Shown: positions 8,996-17,557 of the stretch, one piece after another | How positions within the stretch are numbered: position 1 is the first letter of the stretch | Layout: each line of letters starts with the position of its first letter | Origin: Salicibibacter cibarius | Lineage (GTDB): Bacteria > Bacillota > Bacilli > Bacillales > Marinococcaceae | Length of the DNA stretch: 64,000 bases | Assembly: GCF_016495725.1 (NCBI RefSeq) | Contig: NZ_CP054705.1 | Coordinates: forward strand, 868,001 to 932,000 | Direction: 5' to 3' | The notes under the pieces: generated by a model | What the model saw: the letters and a program-made list of their open reading frames with translations, nothing else | What the model was told of the DNA's origin: nothing | Databases searched by the model: none | Translations under genes and position numbers: made by a program

Positions 8996-9028
8996 AAAAG
9001 GGGCGCCTTCAATTAGGGGCGCCCTTTA
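8996..9028. terminator. Bidirectional terminator between R2lox and SDR genes
   Basis: GGGGCGCC and GGGGCGCCC form a GC-rich stem, with A residues before and T residues after. It can serve both convergent genes. Confidence 0.75.
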
Positions 9029-9034
9029 TGCTGA

Positions 9035-9637
9035 TTAATATACCTCGTAACTTTCTCCCGTTTGCATGCCCTCGACGCTTTTTTGATACGCGCGTGCCAC
9101 CTTGCCGCCAGGCACGGGCTCAAAGCCAGCAAATAGATGGCCGATTCTTTCAGCGGATTCTTGCAATAAATTCGGGCTTACACTGTTAATGCGAATGCCC
9201 CGGGGCATCTCAATCGCTGCGGACTTTACAAATGAACGAATAGCGCCATTGGCCATGGCCGCAGAAGAACCTTGGGGGATAGGGTCATCCATCATAATGC
9301 CGGATGTTAAAGTAAAACTGCCGCCGTCGTTCATATACGGAAGACCAAGCAAAACAAGATTGATTTGGCCCTTTAGTTTACTGTTGATGGCTGTTTCGTT
9401 TTTCTCGGGCGTCAGTTCCGGAAGTGGTGCAAAGCCGGCACTTCCGGATGCGTTAATGACGGCATCCACGCTGCCTGTTTGTTCATACATGTTGCGAATA
9501 CTGGCTTCATCCATAATATCTACCTGAACATCCGCGCCGTTCCTGCCTGCGCGTGTTATTTCGTGATTTTTGCTGAGCGAATCATGCACGTTGCTTCCGA
9601 TCGTTCCACTTGCACCAACTAATAGTATTTTCATCAT
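9035..9637 (-). CDS. Short-chain dehydrogenase/reductase without YxxxK
   Basis: The protein has about 200 residues and a Rossmann nucleotide-binding motif GASGTIG at the N terminus, with VINASG later. The usual catalytic YxxxK is missing: the region after LTSGIMMDDP reads SSAAMANGAIRSF. This matches the Lin1944-like SDR subgroup, whose chemistry is unknown. Several ATG codons overlap the AGAGAGG ribosome site; the third codon of the longest frame gives sensible spacing. It is convergent with R2lox and shares its terminator. Confidence 0.8.
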   Translation of the reverse strand: MMKILLVGASGTIGSNVHDSLSKNHEITRAGRNGADVQVDIMDEASIRNMYEQTGSVDAVINASGSAGFAPLPELTPEKNETAINSKLKGQINLVLLGLPYMNDGGSFTLTSGIMMDDPIPQGSSAAMANGAIRSFVKSAAIEMPRGIRINSVSPNLLQESAERIGHLFAGFEPVPGGKVARAYQKSVEGMQTGESYEVY

Positions 9638-9705
9638 TATCATCCTCTCTTCCCGCTAACTATAACCGAAAATGGATCGGTTGAAACCCGCTTTGTTTTA
9701 AAATT

Positions 9706-10299
9706 TTAGTGACGTCTTCGTAAATACTCCCTGATTTCTTCTTCAACCACTTGATCGTTATATAGGTCCGCATAAATGACAGATTCAAATACTAAACCAT
9801 GAATGAATATAAGTAACGAATTTGCTTGTTCTTTTATATTTAGGCTTTTTTCAAGGGATTTATTTTTATAAAGCATGCGTATGATATCCTCGGCAAAATT
9901 AAAATTTACTTCGCGGAATTTATCCTTTTGTTCCTGATAATCAACATTCATCGTTGCCATCATGGAAAATTTAACCCATATATCATTCTCAATTCTTTCT
10001 TCTTCCGTAGTAACTTGAACAATCTGTTTGATCATGCGAACGGCATCTTCAAATGTCCCCTTACCCACTTCAACTACTTTTTGCATTCGTTCCTGAAATT
10101 TTTCATGGATCACATCCATGGCGAACAAATAGATGTCTTTTTGTTTAGGGAAAAAATGTTGAACAGAACCTAAGGATAAGTTTGCTTCTTTGGCAATTTC
10201 TCGCAAAGTCGTTTTTTCGAAACCGAAATAATAAATGATGCGAAACGTTGCTTCTACAATTTCATTTTTTCTTTCAGCATGATCGATTTTTTTAGGCAT
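9706..10299 (-). CDS. TetR/AcrR family transcriptional regulator
   Basis: The 197-residue protein has an N-terminal TetR helix-turn-helix (about 10-57: TTLREIAKEANLSLGSVQHFF) and an all-helical C-terminal ligand domain. It is divergent from a small multidrug exporter 82 bp away, and a near-perfect dyad lies between them at 10346-10361. This is the classic arrangement for a drug-responsive repressor that controls the exporter and itself. The ligand is unknown. Confidence 0.9.
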   Translation of the reverse strand: MPKKIDHAERKNEIVEATFRIIYYFGFEKTTLREIAKEANLSLGSVQHFFPKQKDIYLFAMDVIHEKFQERMQKVVEVGKGTFEDAVRMIKQIVQVTTEEERIENDIWVKFSMMATMNVDYQEQKDKFREVNFNFAEDIIRMLYKNKSLEKSLNIKEQANSLLIFIHGLVFESVIYADLYNDQVVEEEIREYLRRRH

Positions 10300-10345
10300 A
10301 AAATATCTCCCTTGATTTATTATAACATGTATATTAAAATTTATT

Positions 10346-10361
10346 TAAGTCAAATGACTTA
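10346..10361 (+). promoter_or_regulatory. Putative TetR operator
   Basis: TAAGTCA-AA-TGACTTA has two perfect 7-bp half-sites. It sits 20 bases before the exporter start and between the two divergent genes. Binding by the adjacent TetR protein is inferred from position. Confidence 0.55.
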
Positions 10362-10381
10362 TAAAAAGAAGGGGGACTTAT

Positions 10382-10858
10382 ATGGACGTATTTCTCCAGT
10401 ATCTTTTTGTTTTTTTTGTAAGCATGATCCCTTTCCTTGAGGTAACGTTAACGGTGCCAACGGGAATTATAGCTTTCAACTTTTCGACGATAACGGTTTT
10501 AATCGTTGCTGTTTTTGGTAATGCGGTGAGTGTCCTTATCTTTATATTTTTTGGAGCTGAAATAAAAAAACTTTTTAACACCATATACAATAAACTTCGA
10601 ATGAAGGATCGTACCCCCTCCGGAATTAATCCGAAAATCAAAAGAACATTCGATCGTTTCGGTGTAATCGGAGTCTGTTTTTTATCATCTATTTTGTTTA
10701 GCAGCCAAATCGGTGCTACGACAATGACGACGCTGGGGGGATCAAGAAGCCAAGTGTTTATTTGGACAAATCTGGGGGTCGGCTTTCTTGCAGTAATATT
10801 GGCAATATTGTCTGTCATGGCAGAAGAATTGGTTTCCTCATTCGTGAATTTAACATAA
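10382..10858 (+). CDS. Small multi-drug export protein (PF06695-type)
   Basis: This 158-residue membrane protein has four or five hydrophobic segments. It starts with an FFVSMIPFLEVTLTVPTG motif typical of the COG2426 small multi-drug export family. A basic cytoplasmic loop (about 57-90) separates the halves. Transport by this family is poorly characterised. The ATG follows AAGGGGGACTT. It is likely repressed by the divergent TetR protein. A decayed second copy of its 3' half lies at 11970-12190, the product of a local duplication that also copied the betaine-binding gene. Confidence 0.8.
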   Translation: MDVFLQYLFVFFVSMIPFLEVTLTVPTGIIAFNFSTITVLIVAVFGNAVSVLIFIFFGAEIKKLFNTIYNKLRMKDRTPSGINPKIKRTFDRFGVIGVCFLSSILFSSQIGATTMTTLGGSRSQVFIWTNLGVGFLAVILAILSVMAEELVSSFVNLT

Positions 10859-10888
10859 AAAAACAACTCGTTGGGGCGAGCTGTTTTC
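10859..10888. terminator. Bidirectional terminator
   Basis: AAACAACTCG and CGAGCTGTTTT pair around a short G-rich loop. A-runs and T-runs flank it, so it can stop both the exporter and the convergent opuAC-like gene. Confidence 0.75.
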
Positions 10889-10900
10889 CGTGGGAGTGAC

Positions 10901-11803
10901 TTATTCTTCGCTGTCGGCATCCAACCATTCATCAACCATGTCCCGATTATCATCAATCCACGCTTGTGCCGCATCTCGCGGCTCCATTTCATTTTCGGCG
11001 ATGTCGAGCATGACCTCGTTCATATCGTCGGTTTCCCAATAGAAGTTGTCGAGAATCTGATAGGCTTCCGGTTCATCCTCTTCCAGCCCTTCCCGGACCA
11101 TCGTGCGGATTTCTTCCTCTTCTTCATAAATGCCTTCAGGATCCTCGAGGAAACGAATGTCATATGTGTTAAATTTCCAGTGTGGTTCCCATGCCGTTAC
11201 TACAATCGGTTCTTCATTTTCAATCGCGCTCCCTAATGCTGCAGTCATGGCGGCATCACTTGACGTTTGCAGAGAAATGTCTAAATCATACGCTTCTACG
11301 GCTTGCTCGGTTGAATCCACGACCCCTGCACCAGGGTCAATTCCGGTGATTTCATCAAAGTTGTTGGAAGTTACTTCCTCAATACTCGTTACATCCATAT
11401 AATCAGGAACGGCCAGTCCGGTACGGTTCCCTTCTAAATTTGGGCCTAGATCGACCATTTCATCTCCATAACGTTCATAATCAGTCGCCATATCCGAAGG
11501 CAACCAACCGGCGACAAAGCCATCCGCATCCCCTTGGGCGACACTTTGCCACATGATAGCCTGCTCGACTTGATTTAAATTCACATCATAACCTGCCTCT
11601 TCCAAAACAAGCGCAATAACATTGTTTGAAGCCACTTCGGATTCCCAGGCAACGTAGGTGAGTTCGATTTCTCCGTTTTCACCTCCGGTTTCGTTTGACT
11701 CGTCGTCGGACGCTTCATCGGAATCAGCATCTCCACATGAGGCAAGACTAAATGTGCTAAGCGAAAGGGCCAAAACCCACTTGCCCTGTTTTAATAAATG
11801 CAT
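10901..11803 (-). CDS. Glycine betaine ABC transporter substrate-binding lipoprotein (copy 1)
   Basis: This is an extracellular lipoprotein of 300 residues with a signal peptide ending near FSLASC and a very acidic linker. The OpuAC/ProX-type domain has lobe order ELTYVAWESE...LGPNLEGN first, then ITGIDPGAG...TAWEPHWKF. Conserved tryptophans of the aromatic betaine cage are visible. No permease or ATPase gene is adjacent, so it must use a transporter encoded elsewhere. It has a strong promoter and a GbsR-type dyad upstream. The ATG follows AGGAGGCATATC. A close paralogue lies at 12247-13149. The ligand could be betaine, choline or a related compound. Confidence 0.88.
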   Translation of the reverse strand: MHLLKQGKWVLALSLSTFSLASCGDADSDEASDDESNETGGENGEIELTYVAWESEVASNNVIALVLEEAGYDVNLNQVEQAIMWQSVAQGDADGFVAGWLPSDMATDYERYGDEMVDLGPNLEGNRTGLAVPDYMDVTSIEEVTSNNFDEITGIDPGAGVVDSTEQAVEAYDLDISLQTSSDAAMTAALGSAIENEEPIVVTAWEPHWKFNTYDIRFLEDPEGIYEEEEEIRTMVREGLEEDEPEAYQILDNFYWETDDMNEVMLDIAENEMEPRDAAQAWIDDNRDMVDEWLDADSEE

Positions 11804-11833
11804 GATATGCCTCCTAGTTAATTTATGATGAAT

Positions 11834-11887
11834 GTTTAATACAAATTAAATACATGATGACTATAACATAATGTAGGGGGATGTCAA
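11834..11887 (-). promoter_or_regulatory. Sigma-A promoter and 18-bp operator of opuAC-like copy 1
   Basis: Read on the minus strand, TTGACA (11887-11882) and TATAGT (11865-11860) are 16 bp apart. The dyad at 11834-11851, GTTTAATACAAATTAAAT on the plus strand, lies just downstream of the -10 box. Related dyads occur at 13184, 14021 and 20684. Confidence 0.7.
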
Positions 11888-11969
11888 CGGGGTTTTTTGA
11901 CAAAAAGGAGTTTCCAGACGACGCCATAAAAGGCGTGAAGGATTAATGTGTATGGCACCTTGGCAGATA

Positions 11970-12190
11970 ACATTTTAACACCCTTTATAATAAACTTCGA
12001 AAAAGAAGGACCGTATCCCCGCCGGAATTAATCCGAAAATCAAAAGAACTGTGATAATAATGACTTTGGAGAATCAAAAAGCCAAGTGCTAATTTGGACC
12101 AATATGTGGGTGATTTACGCTTGCAGTATTACTGGCCATGTTATCTGTCGTGGCAGAAGAATTAGTTTCCCCATTCGTGAATTTATCGTG
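11970..12190 (+). pseudogene. Decayed 3' copy of the small multi-drug export gene
   Basis: The stretch is strongly similar to about 10572-10858 (for example AATAAACTTCGAA, GGAATTAATCCGAAAATC and GGCAGAAGAATT), but has internal deletions, no start and no open frame. It sits between the two opuAC-like copies exactly where a tandem duplication of exporter plus opuAC would leave it. The rest of the gap 11804-12246 holds the copy 1 promoter and a terminator. Confidence 0.8.
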
Positions 12191-12204
12191 AATGGTGGAA
12201 AAAA

Positions 12205-12236
12205 CGGAAACAGCCCGAATGATCGGGTTGTTTCCG
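12205..12236 (-). terminator. Terminator of opuAC-like copy 2
   Basis: CGGAAACAGCCCG pairs with CGGGTTGTTTCCG (12205-12236). A T-run follows on the minus strand. Confidence 0.75.
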
Positions 12237-12246
12237 TATTAATAAT

Positions 12247-13149
12247 CTATTCTTCGCTGCCGGTATCCAACCATTCATCAACTGTGTCTCGATTGTCATC
12301 GATCCATGCTTGGGCAGCATCCGCCGGTTCCATATCATTTTCTTCGATGTTGAGCATGACTTCGTTCATATCGTCGGTTTCCCAATAGAAGTTATCGAGA
12401 ATTTGATAAGCTTCCGGTTCATCTTCTTCAAGCCCTTCCCGTACCATTGTCCGGATTTCTTCTTCTTCATCGTAGACGTCTAACGGATCATCGAGAAAGC
12501 GTATGTCATACGTGTTAAATTTCCAGTGCGGCTGCCAACCCGTGACTACAATCGGTTCTTCATTTTCAATAGCTGCCCCCAATTCGGCTGTCATCGCGGC
12601 ATCGCTCGATGTCATCAGATTAATGTCGAGATCATATGCTTCAATGGCGTCTTCGGTTGCATTCATAATGCCTGCGCCACCATCAATCCCTACGATTTGA
12701 TCAAAATTGTCGGGAGTCACTTCTTCGATGCTTGTCACATCCATATATTCAGGTACGGCCAAACCGATTCTGTTGCCTTCCAAATTGGGTCCCAATTCGA
12801 CCATGTCATCGCCATATTCCTCGTATTCATGTTGCATATCTGAAGGCAGCCAAGCGGCGACAAAGGCATCCGCATCTCCCTGGGCAACACTTTGCCACAT
12901 CGGGCTCATTTCTAACGTCGTTAATTGAACATCATAGCCTGCTTCTTCTAATACATTGCCAATTACATTGGAGGAAGCGATTTCGGATTCCCAGGCTACC
13001 AAGACTAGTTCGATTTCTCCTTTATCATTTTCTGCGTCACTTGACTCATCGTCGGGCGCTTCTCCTGAATTATTATCTCCGCATGCAGCAAGAACCAACG
13101 CACAAAGTGAAAGAGGTAAAAACCACTTTCCTTTTTTTAAAAAATGAAT
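12247..13149 (-). CDS. Glycine betaine ABC transporter substrate-binding lipoprotein (copy 2), non-standard ATT start
   Basis: This paralogue of the 10901 gene has the same lobe order (ELVLVAWESE first, VGIDGGAG later) and long shared stretches near the C terminus. No ATG, GTG or TTG is available where the signal peptide begins. In the aligned position of the copy 1 ATG, this gene has ATT (13149-13147), preceded by AGGAGG. From there the signal peptide reads IHFLKKGKWFLPLSLCALVLAAC, cut before Cys25. The first in-frame TTG, at 13098, would remove the signal peptide. It is either translated from ATT, as infC is in other bacteria, or nearly silent. It has its own promoter and GbsR-type dyad. 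Confidence 0.8.
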   Translation of the reverse strand: MHFLKKGKWFLPLSLCALVLAACGDNNSGEAPDDESSDAENDKGEIELVLVAWESEIASSNVIGNVLEEAGYDVQLTTLEMSPMWQSVAQGDADAFVAAWLPSDMQHEYEEYGDDMVELGPNLEGNRIGLAVPEYMDVTSIEEVTPDNFDQIVGIDGGAGIMNATEDAIEAYDLDINLMTSSDAAMTAELGAAIENEEPIVVTGWQPHWKFNTYDIRFLDDPLDVYDEEEEIRTMVREGLEEDEPEAYQILDNFYWETDDMNEVMLNIEENDMEPADAAQAWIDDNRDTVDEWLDTGSEE

Positions 13150-13183
13150 GATTGTAAAACCTCCTATTGAAATAATATAGAAT

Positions 13184-13241
13184 ATTTAATATTAATTAAA
13201 CAACAATAAGCTAACTATAACACAAATAGACGCTATGTCAA
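13184..13241 (-). promoter_or_regulatory. Sigma-A promoter and 18-bp operator of opuAC-like copy 2
   Basis: On the minus strand TTGACA (13241-13236) and TATAGT (13219-13214) are 16 bp apart. The dyad ATTTAATATTAATTAAAC (plus strand, 13184-13201) lies downstream of the -10 box. The layout copies that of the copy 1 promoter. Confidence 0.7.
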
Positions 13242-13362
13242 CGGATATTCGAAGTTTTCGGCACTCTTGCGATTGAATTTTTCATTGGGTGTCGGTATAA
13301 TTTAGATTAAATCAATTTTAAATGATTCGAATTTCTGTCGTTGACTTTAACGAGGTGATGTA

Positions 13363-13914
13363 ATGGATGATATACGAAAGGAAAAAAAAGCCGAGTTGGA
13401 AGAGGGTAATCGATCCATCGAGGATAGCATTGCCGATACCATGGATATATACGGCTACACGCGTTCCGTTGGGCGGATTTATGCTATATTGTATTTGCAT
13501 GGCGAGCCGATGACGCTTGATGATTTGCGGCATGAATTGGGCATGAGCAAAGGAAGTATGAGTCTGGGCGTACGCAGGTTGATGGATGATAAGCTCATTC
13601 ATCGTGTTTTCAGAAAAGGAGAACGGAAGGATTTGTATCAGGCAGAACAGGATTACTTTAAATTCTTCACAAGTGTTTTTTCGCGTCGTTGGCAAAGGGA
13701 AGTAAGTGTGAACATGCAGGGCGTCCGTCAGGCTCAGCCACGATATGAAGCATTGATTGACGATCCGGATACGCCCGAGGATATCAGGGAAGATGCCAAA
13801 CGAAAACTTGAAAAAATTACAGGTTCTCTGCCTTACTATGATTTCCTGGACCTGCTCGTCGCTAAAACAGAATCCGGTGAGTTATTTCGGATGATATTGG
13901 ATGAAAATAAATAA
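13363..13914 (+). CDS. gbsR: GbsR/MarR family transcriptional regulator
   Basis: This 183-residue winged helix-turn-helix protein is of the GbsR type. The recognition region reads MTLDDLRHELGMSKGSMSLGVRRL, followed by a wing (VFRKGERKDLY) and a helical dimerisation tail. In Bacillus subtilis, GbsR senses choline and represses gbsAB and the opuB choline importer. Here the gene sits among choline and betaine genes whose promoters share the GTTTAA-N6-TTAAAC dyad, so it is the best candidate to bind it. A half-matching site at 13306-13323 may allow self-control. The ATG follows GAGGTGATGTA. Confidence 0.88.
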   Translation: MDDIRKEKKAELEEGNRSIEDSIADTMDIYGYTRSVGRIYAILYLHGEPMTLDDLRHELGMSKGSMSLGVRRLMDDKLIHRVFRKGERKDLYQAEQDYFKFFTSVFSRRWQREVSVNMQGVRQAQPRYEALIDDPDTPEDIREDAKRKLEKITGSLPYYDFLDLLVAKTESGELFRMILDENK

Positions 13915-13925
13915 TGAGAAAAAAA

Positions 13926-13949
13926 TCAGCGTCTAGGCGCTGGTTTTTT
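13926..13949 (+). terminator. Terminator after gbsR
   Basis: CAGCG and CGCTG form a stem with a short loop, and a T-run follows. Confidence 0.7.
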
Positions 13950-13977
13950 AATTCCTCATCTTTAAACGGTACTAAAT

Positions 13978-14038
13978 TTGACTTCTTTCGACAACCTGAT
14001 ATAATACAATAATAGTTATCGTTTAATGAAATTTAAAC
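13978..14038 (+). promoter_or_regulatory. Sigma-A promoter and 18-bp operator of the HAD/ABC operon
   Basis: TTGACT (13978-13983) and TATAAT (14000-14005) are 16 bp apart. The dyad GTTTAATGAAATTTAAAC (14021-14038) begins 16 bases after the end of the -10 box, the same distance as at betB. A protein bound there would block the start of transcription. Confidence 0.75.
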
Positions 14039-14092
14039 GATTAAAATATTGTAAATTAATTATTGGAGTGAGGTGATGAAGTTCTGGCTGAA

Positions 14093-14839
14093 TTGCAAGT
14101 AAATGGCCACCAATATAATATACGGGGTATTTTGTTTGATAAAGATGGGACCCTTCTTGATCTACACTTGCTATGGAGTTCTTGGTTTCATCAGCTTTTG
14201 GTAAAGATTAAAAATAAGCAACCAGGGGTTATGTTTAGTGATGGGGAAGTAGCAAAGGATCTAGGGGTGGATATTGAACAGCATCTTATTTTACCTAGAG
14301 GTCCCTTGGCAATAGGAACAATGCAGGATAGTGCCATTATTGTTGCTTTACACCTATATCGGCAGAAACTCCCGTGGAATGAAGCAGTTCAAACGGTGCG
14401 GAACAGTATGGAGGATGTCAATGCAACGATTGATTGGAATCGATATTTGCAACCGCTTCAAGGATTGATATCTTTTTTGGAAAAAGCGTCTCAAAATGAT
14501 GTGCAGATGGCGGTCGTTACATCCGACGATACGGATATTGCCGAGGAACACTTACATTTATTGAATATCCATCATTTTTTTCATAGTATCATAGGATCTG
14601 ACCAAATTGACCGGCCTAAACCTTTTCCTGACATTGGGCATAAGGCATGTCAAAAACTAATGGTTGATCCGGCGCATGTCGCTGTCATTGGGGATACAAA
14701 CGGCGATATGAATTTGGGTGACAATTTAAATGCAAAGGTTAATATCGGAATCGTTGCCCATGACGATCCAAATGCTTCGCACTTGACCGATGCTGACCAT
14801 ATTATTCATGACTATGGTGAATTATCGATCCATACATGA
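14093..14839 (+). CDS. HAD superfamily hydrolase (predicted phosphatase)
   Basis: This cytoplasmic phosphatase of about 248 residues has the nucleophile motif FDKDGTLLD near residue 16, motif II VVTSDD, and the acidic pair VIGDTNGDM near residue 200. A helical cap lies between motifs I and II. The start is uncertain: TTG at 14093 is rather far from GGAGTGAGGTG, and an in-frame CTG at 14084 has better spacing. It is the first gene of an operon with an ABC importer, which suggests it dephosphorylates the imported compound. The exact substrate cannot be read from the sequence. Confidence 0.85.
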   Translation: MQVNGHQYNIRGILFDKDGTLLDLHLLWSSWFHQLLVKIKNKQPGVMFSDGEVAKDLGVDIEQHLILPRGPLAIGTMQDSAIIVALHLYRQKLPWNEAVQTVRNSMEDVNATIDWNRYLQPLQGLISFLEKASQNDVQMAVVTSDDTDIAEEHLHLLNIHHFFHSIIGSDQIDRPKPFPDIGHKACQKLMVDPAHVAVIGDTNGDMNLGDNLNAKVNIGIVAHDDPNASHLTDADHIIHDYGELSIHT

Positions 14840-14898
14840 TTCATTTGGAAAATGGTCAAAAAATGGTTATTTTTAACTGAAAAGGAGCGATTGAATCC

Positions 14899-15876
14899 AT
14901 GAAACTTAAATTACCTGGTGTGTTACTAGGGGCCGTTTTTGCATTAACTGCATGCGGCGATGATGACAGTGTCTCGATCTATACACATAACGTAGAAGAT
15001 GAAATGCAACCCATGGTATCGGATATGGAAGAAGAAACCGGTATAAATGCCGATTTTCTTAATTTATCCAGCGAAGAAGGATTTAGCCGGGCTGAATCGG
15101 AATTCCCGGATGTTGGAGCAGAGGTACACTGGGGACAGTTGCATAGCTTAGCTCTTCTTGCTCAAGAAGAAGACATGCTAGGTTCTTATCAATCGCCTGA
15201 ATGGGAAGATGTCCCTGATGAATTTAAGGACCCGGATGGACAATGGTATGGCTGGTCTTATTGGTACAATGAGTTGGCCGTAAATACAGATATCGTGGAT
15301 GAATTAGGCTTGGACACTCCATCTTCTTGGGAAGACCTCATTGACCCTCAATATGAAGGAGAAATTGTCATGCCGGATCCCAGTGTTTCAGGAACAGGCT
15401 TTCTATTCGTATCCACTATTATTCAAATGTTGGGTGAAGAAGAAGCATGGGAGTACTTTGAACAATTGGATGAAAATGTAGGCCAATATGTGGAATCAGC
15501 TGACGTCCCGGGACAATTGGCTGCTCAAGGAGAATACGCAGTGGGCATTACCTGGGATCAAGCTGTAACTGAATTTGTCGAAGAAGGATACCCAATTGAA
15601 GGAGTCGTCCCAGATGAAGGCGTAGGCTATGACTTGGATGTCATCTTTATTTACGATGGCTATGAAGATGATGAAAATGTCCAGGAAATCATAGATTATG
15701 TCGGTTCAGAGGCAGGGATGGAATCTGCTGCAGAGCACCGCTCTATGGTTACAAAACCAGACATTGAAGGGACTGCCGGAGATGAAGAACCGAATATAAT
15801 TGATTATGACGCGCTTTGGGCAGCGGAAAATCGCCAAGATATTCAAGATGAATGGGACAGTCGTTTTAATAGCTAG
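14899..15876 (+). CDS. Fe3+/organophosphate-type ABC transporter substrate-binding lipoprotein
   Basis: The 325-residue lipoprotein has a signal peptide ending LTAC (Cys19), followed by a type II periplasmic-binding fold of the extracellular family 1/6 kind (AfuA, FbpA, PotD and PhnS relatives). Near the start SIYTHN, and later WYNELAVNTDIVDELG, are typical. The protein is rich in Asp and Glu. Iron, thiamine, sugar phosphates or aminoethylphosphonate are ligands in this superfamily. A linked phosphatase and a choline-type operator favour a phosphorylated or choline-related ligand here, as an inference. The fused permease starts 10 bp after the stop. Confidence 0.85.
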   Translation: MKLKLPGVLLGAVFALTACGDDDSVSIYTHNVEDEMQPMVSDMEEETGINADFLNLSSEEGFSRAESEFPDVGAEVHWGQLHSLALLAQEEDMLGSYQSPEWEDVPDEFKDPDGQWYGWSYWYNELAVNTDIVDELGLDTPSSWEDLIDPQYEGEIVMPDPSVSGTGFLFVSTIIQMLGEEEAWEYFEQLDENVGQYVESADVPGQLAAQGEYAVGITWDQAVTEFVEEGYPIEGVVPDEGVGYDLDVIFIYDGYEDDENVQEIIDYVGSEAGMESAAEHRSMVTKPDIEGTAGDEEPNIIDYDALWAAENRQDIQDEWDSRFNS

Positions 15877-15886
15877 GAGGATAATC

Positions 15887-17536
15887 GTGCGATTTAAATC
15901 TACATGGAAACGTTTTTTCTCTGAACCGGGATTTGCAGTGGCAGCCATTATTGTGGCTGCCCTGCTGATTTTCTTCATATTGCTGCCTCTTTCGGCGGTC
16001 TTGCTGCGAAGCTTTGGTGTCGGTGCCGAGGGATTTACGATGGAGTATTATCAACAATTCTTTCAACACTCCTCATACTTTCAGGCTTTGTTAAATAGCG
16101 TTGGGGTGGGTATTGTTACAACCAGTATTGTTATTTCCATCAGCGTACCCTTTGCTTTATATGTGACGCGAACGAAAAGTACACTATCAAAAGCGTATAG
16201 AGGGCTATCTTTACTGCCTCTTGTGGCACCTCCTTTTATCTTTTCATTATCATTAATTATTTTATTCGGTAGGCGGGGAGTTGTAACCAATTATCTTAAC
16301 GATATGTTTGGTGTGGAATTTAGCATTTATGGATTTTGGGGAGTAGTCGTTGCGCAGGTGCTCGGTTTCTTTCCGGTTGCCTATATGATGATTGAAACCT
16401 CTTTGCGTTCCATGAATCCAAGTTTGGAACATGCATCAAGGGATTTAGGAGCGAGTCAGACGCGCACGCTTTTTAAAGTATCTCTTCCCTTGGCCAGTAC
16501 AAGCATTTTAAAAGCATCATTGATTGTGTTTGTTATGGCGCTTGCCGACTTTTCCAATCCGCTTATTATAGGAGGCGAAACCTCTTTTCTGGCCTCAGAT
16601 GCATACTTATTGGTGACCGGGCAGCAAAACATGGAGATGGCTGCGGTTCTCGGTGTATTCTTAATCGTGCCCAGTTTAATCGTTTTCTTGTTCCAGACCT
16701 ATTTTATAAAAGACACCGATACCACATCGATCAGCGGTTCAGCGGGCAATCAAAATGCTTCACTTAATAAAGGTTTGCAAGGCATTACGTTTGGCATTAG
16801 TACGTTGATGACATTTTTTATTGTCATTATGTTCATCATGGTAGTCTTGGGAGCCTTTGTGCAAATAATTGGAGTAGATAATACATTTACGTTGGATCAT
16901 TTTTCGGATCAAAGTGGATGGGGCTTCATTTATACGAGTGTGATCGTTTCACTTTTTGCAGCGTTGTTAGCTGCTGGATTAGGTCTTTTACAAGGGTATT
17001 TGACCGTTCGAAAAAATATCCCTGCTAAGAAATTCCTGGAATTTGTGGCTTTATTCGGTTTGGCAGTGCCAGGTACCGTTATGGGGATCGGTTATGTGTT
17101 GATCTTTAATGGACCACCATTTTTCCTAACAGGTACAGTGCTTTTGCTTGTGCTAAATATGGCGTTTCGGAAAATTGGGGTTGGTTTGGAATCAGGGATT
17201 AGTAAATTGCAGCAAATCGATCCCTCAATGGAGGAAGCATCAGCGGACTTGGGTGCAAAACCAACACGTACCATTCGTAAAATTGTTATGCCATTATTGA
17301 GTCCGGCTTTTATGTCCGGTTTTGTGTATACGTTTATGACCGCGATGGTTTCGGTTAGCTCTGTCATTTTCCTCATTTCACCGGGAACAAACTTGGCTTC
17401 TGCTTACATTCTAAATTTGGCGAATCAAGCAGCTCTTGGCAGAGCTTCGGCCATGTCCGTCATAATGATTGCCATTGTACTCGTGTGTATGGCAATTCTT
17501 AAATGGTTAGAACGACGAAGCAACTCAGGGATTTGA
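15887..17536 (+). CDS. Fused ABC permease (two transmembrane domains, FbpB/AfuB type)
   Basis: The protein has about 549 residues and 12 membrane helices, with two binding-protein-dependent permease domains in one chain. Each half has its EAA loop: EHASRDLGASQTRTLF in the first and EEASADLGAKPTRTIR in the second. The GTG at 15887 follows AGGAGGATAATC; a longer frame overlapping the upstream gene is unlikely. Fused permeases of this kind serve iron, thiamine and hexose-phosphate importers such as AfuABC. It forms the whole channel for the adjacent ATPase and binding protein. Confidence 0.92.
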   Translation: MRFKSTWKRFFSEPGFAVAAIIVAALLIFFILLPLSAVLLRSFGVGAEGFTMEYYQQFFQHSSYFQALLNSVGVGIVTTSIVISISVPFALYVTRTKSTLSKAYRGLSLLPLVAPPFIFSLSLIILFGRRGVVTNYLNDMFGVEFSIYGFWGVVVAQVLGFFPVAYMMIETSLRSMNPSLEHASRDLGASQTRTLFKVSLPLASTSILKASLIVFVMALADFSNPLIIGGETSFLASDAYLLVTGQQNMEMAAVLGVFLIVPSLIVFLFQTYFIKDTDTTSISGSAGNQNASLNKGLQGITFGISTLMTFFIVIMFIMVVLGAFVQIIGVDNTFTLDHFSDQSGWGFIYTSVIVSLFAALLAAGLGLLQGYLTVRKNIPAKKFLEFVALFGLAVPGTVMGIGYVLIFNGPPFFLTGTVLLLVLNMAFRKIGVGLESGISKLQQIDPSMEEASADLGAKPTRTIRKIVMPLLSPAFMSGFVYTFMTAMVSVSSVIFLISPGTNLASAYILNLANQAALGRASAMSVIMIAIVLVCMAILKWLERRSNSGI

Positions 17537-17557
17537 AAAAGAGGGAGGTAATCGCGA

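Noticed and set aside
10901-13149. Complete betaine ABC transporter operon
   Set aside because: Only binding proteins are present; no permease or ATPase gene of the Opu type lies in the window.
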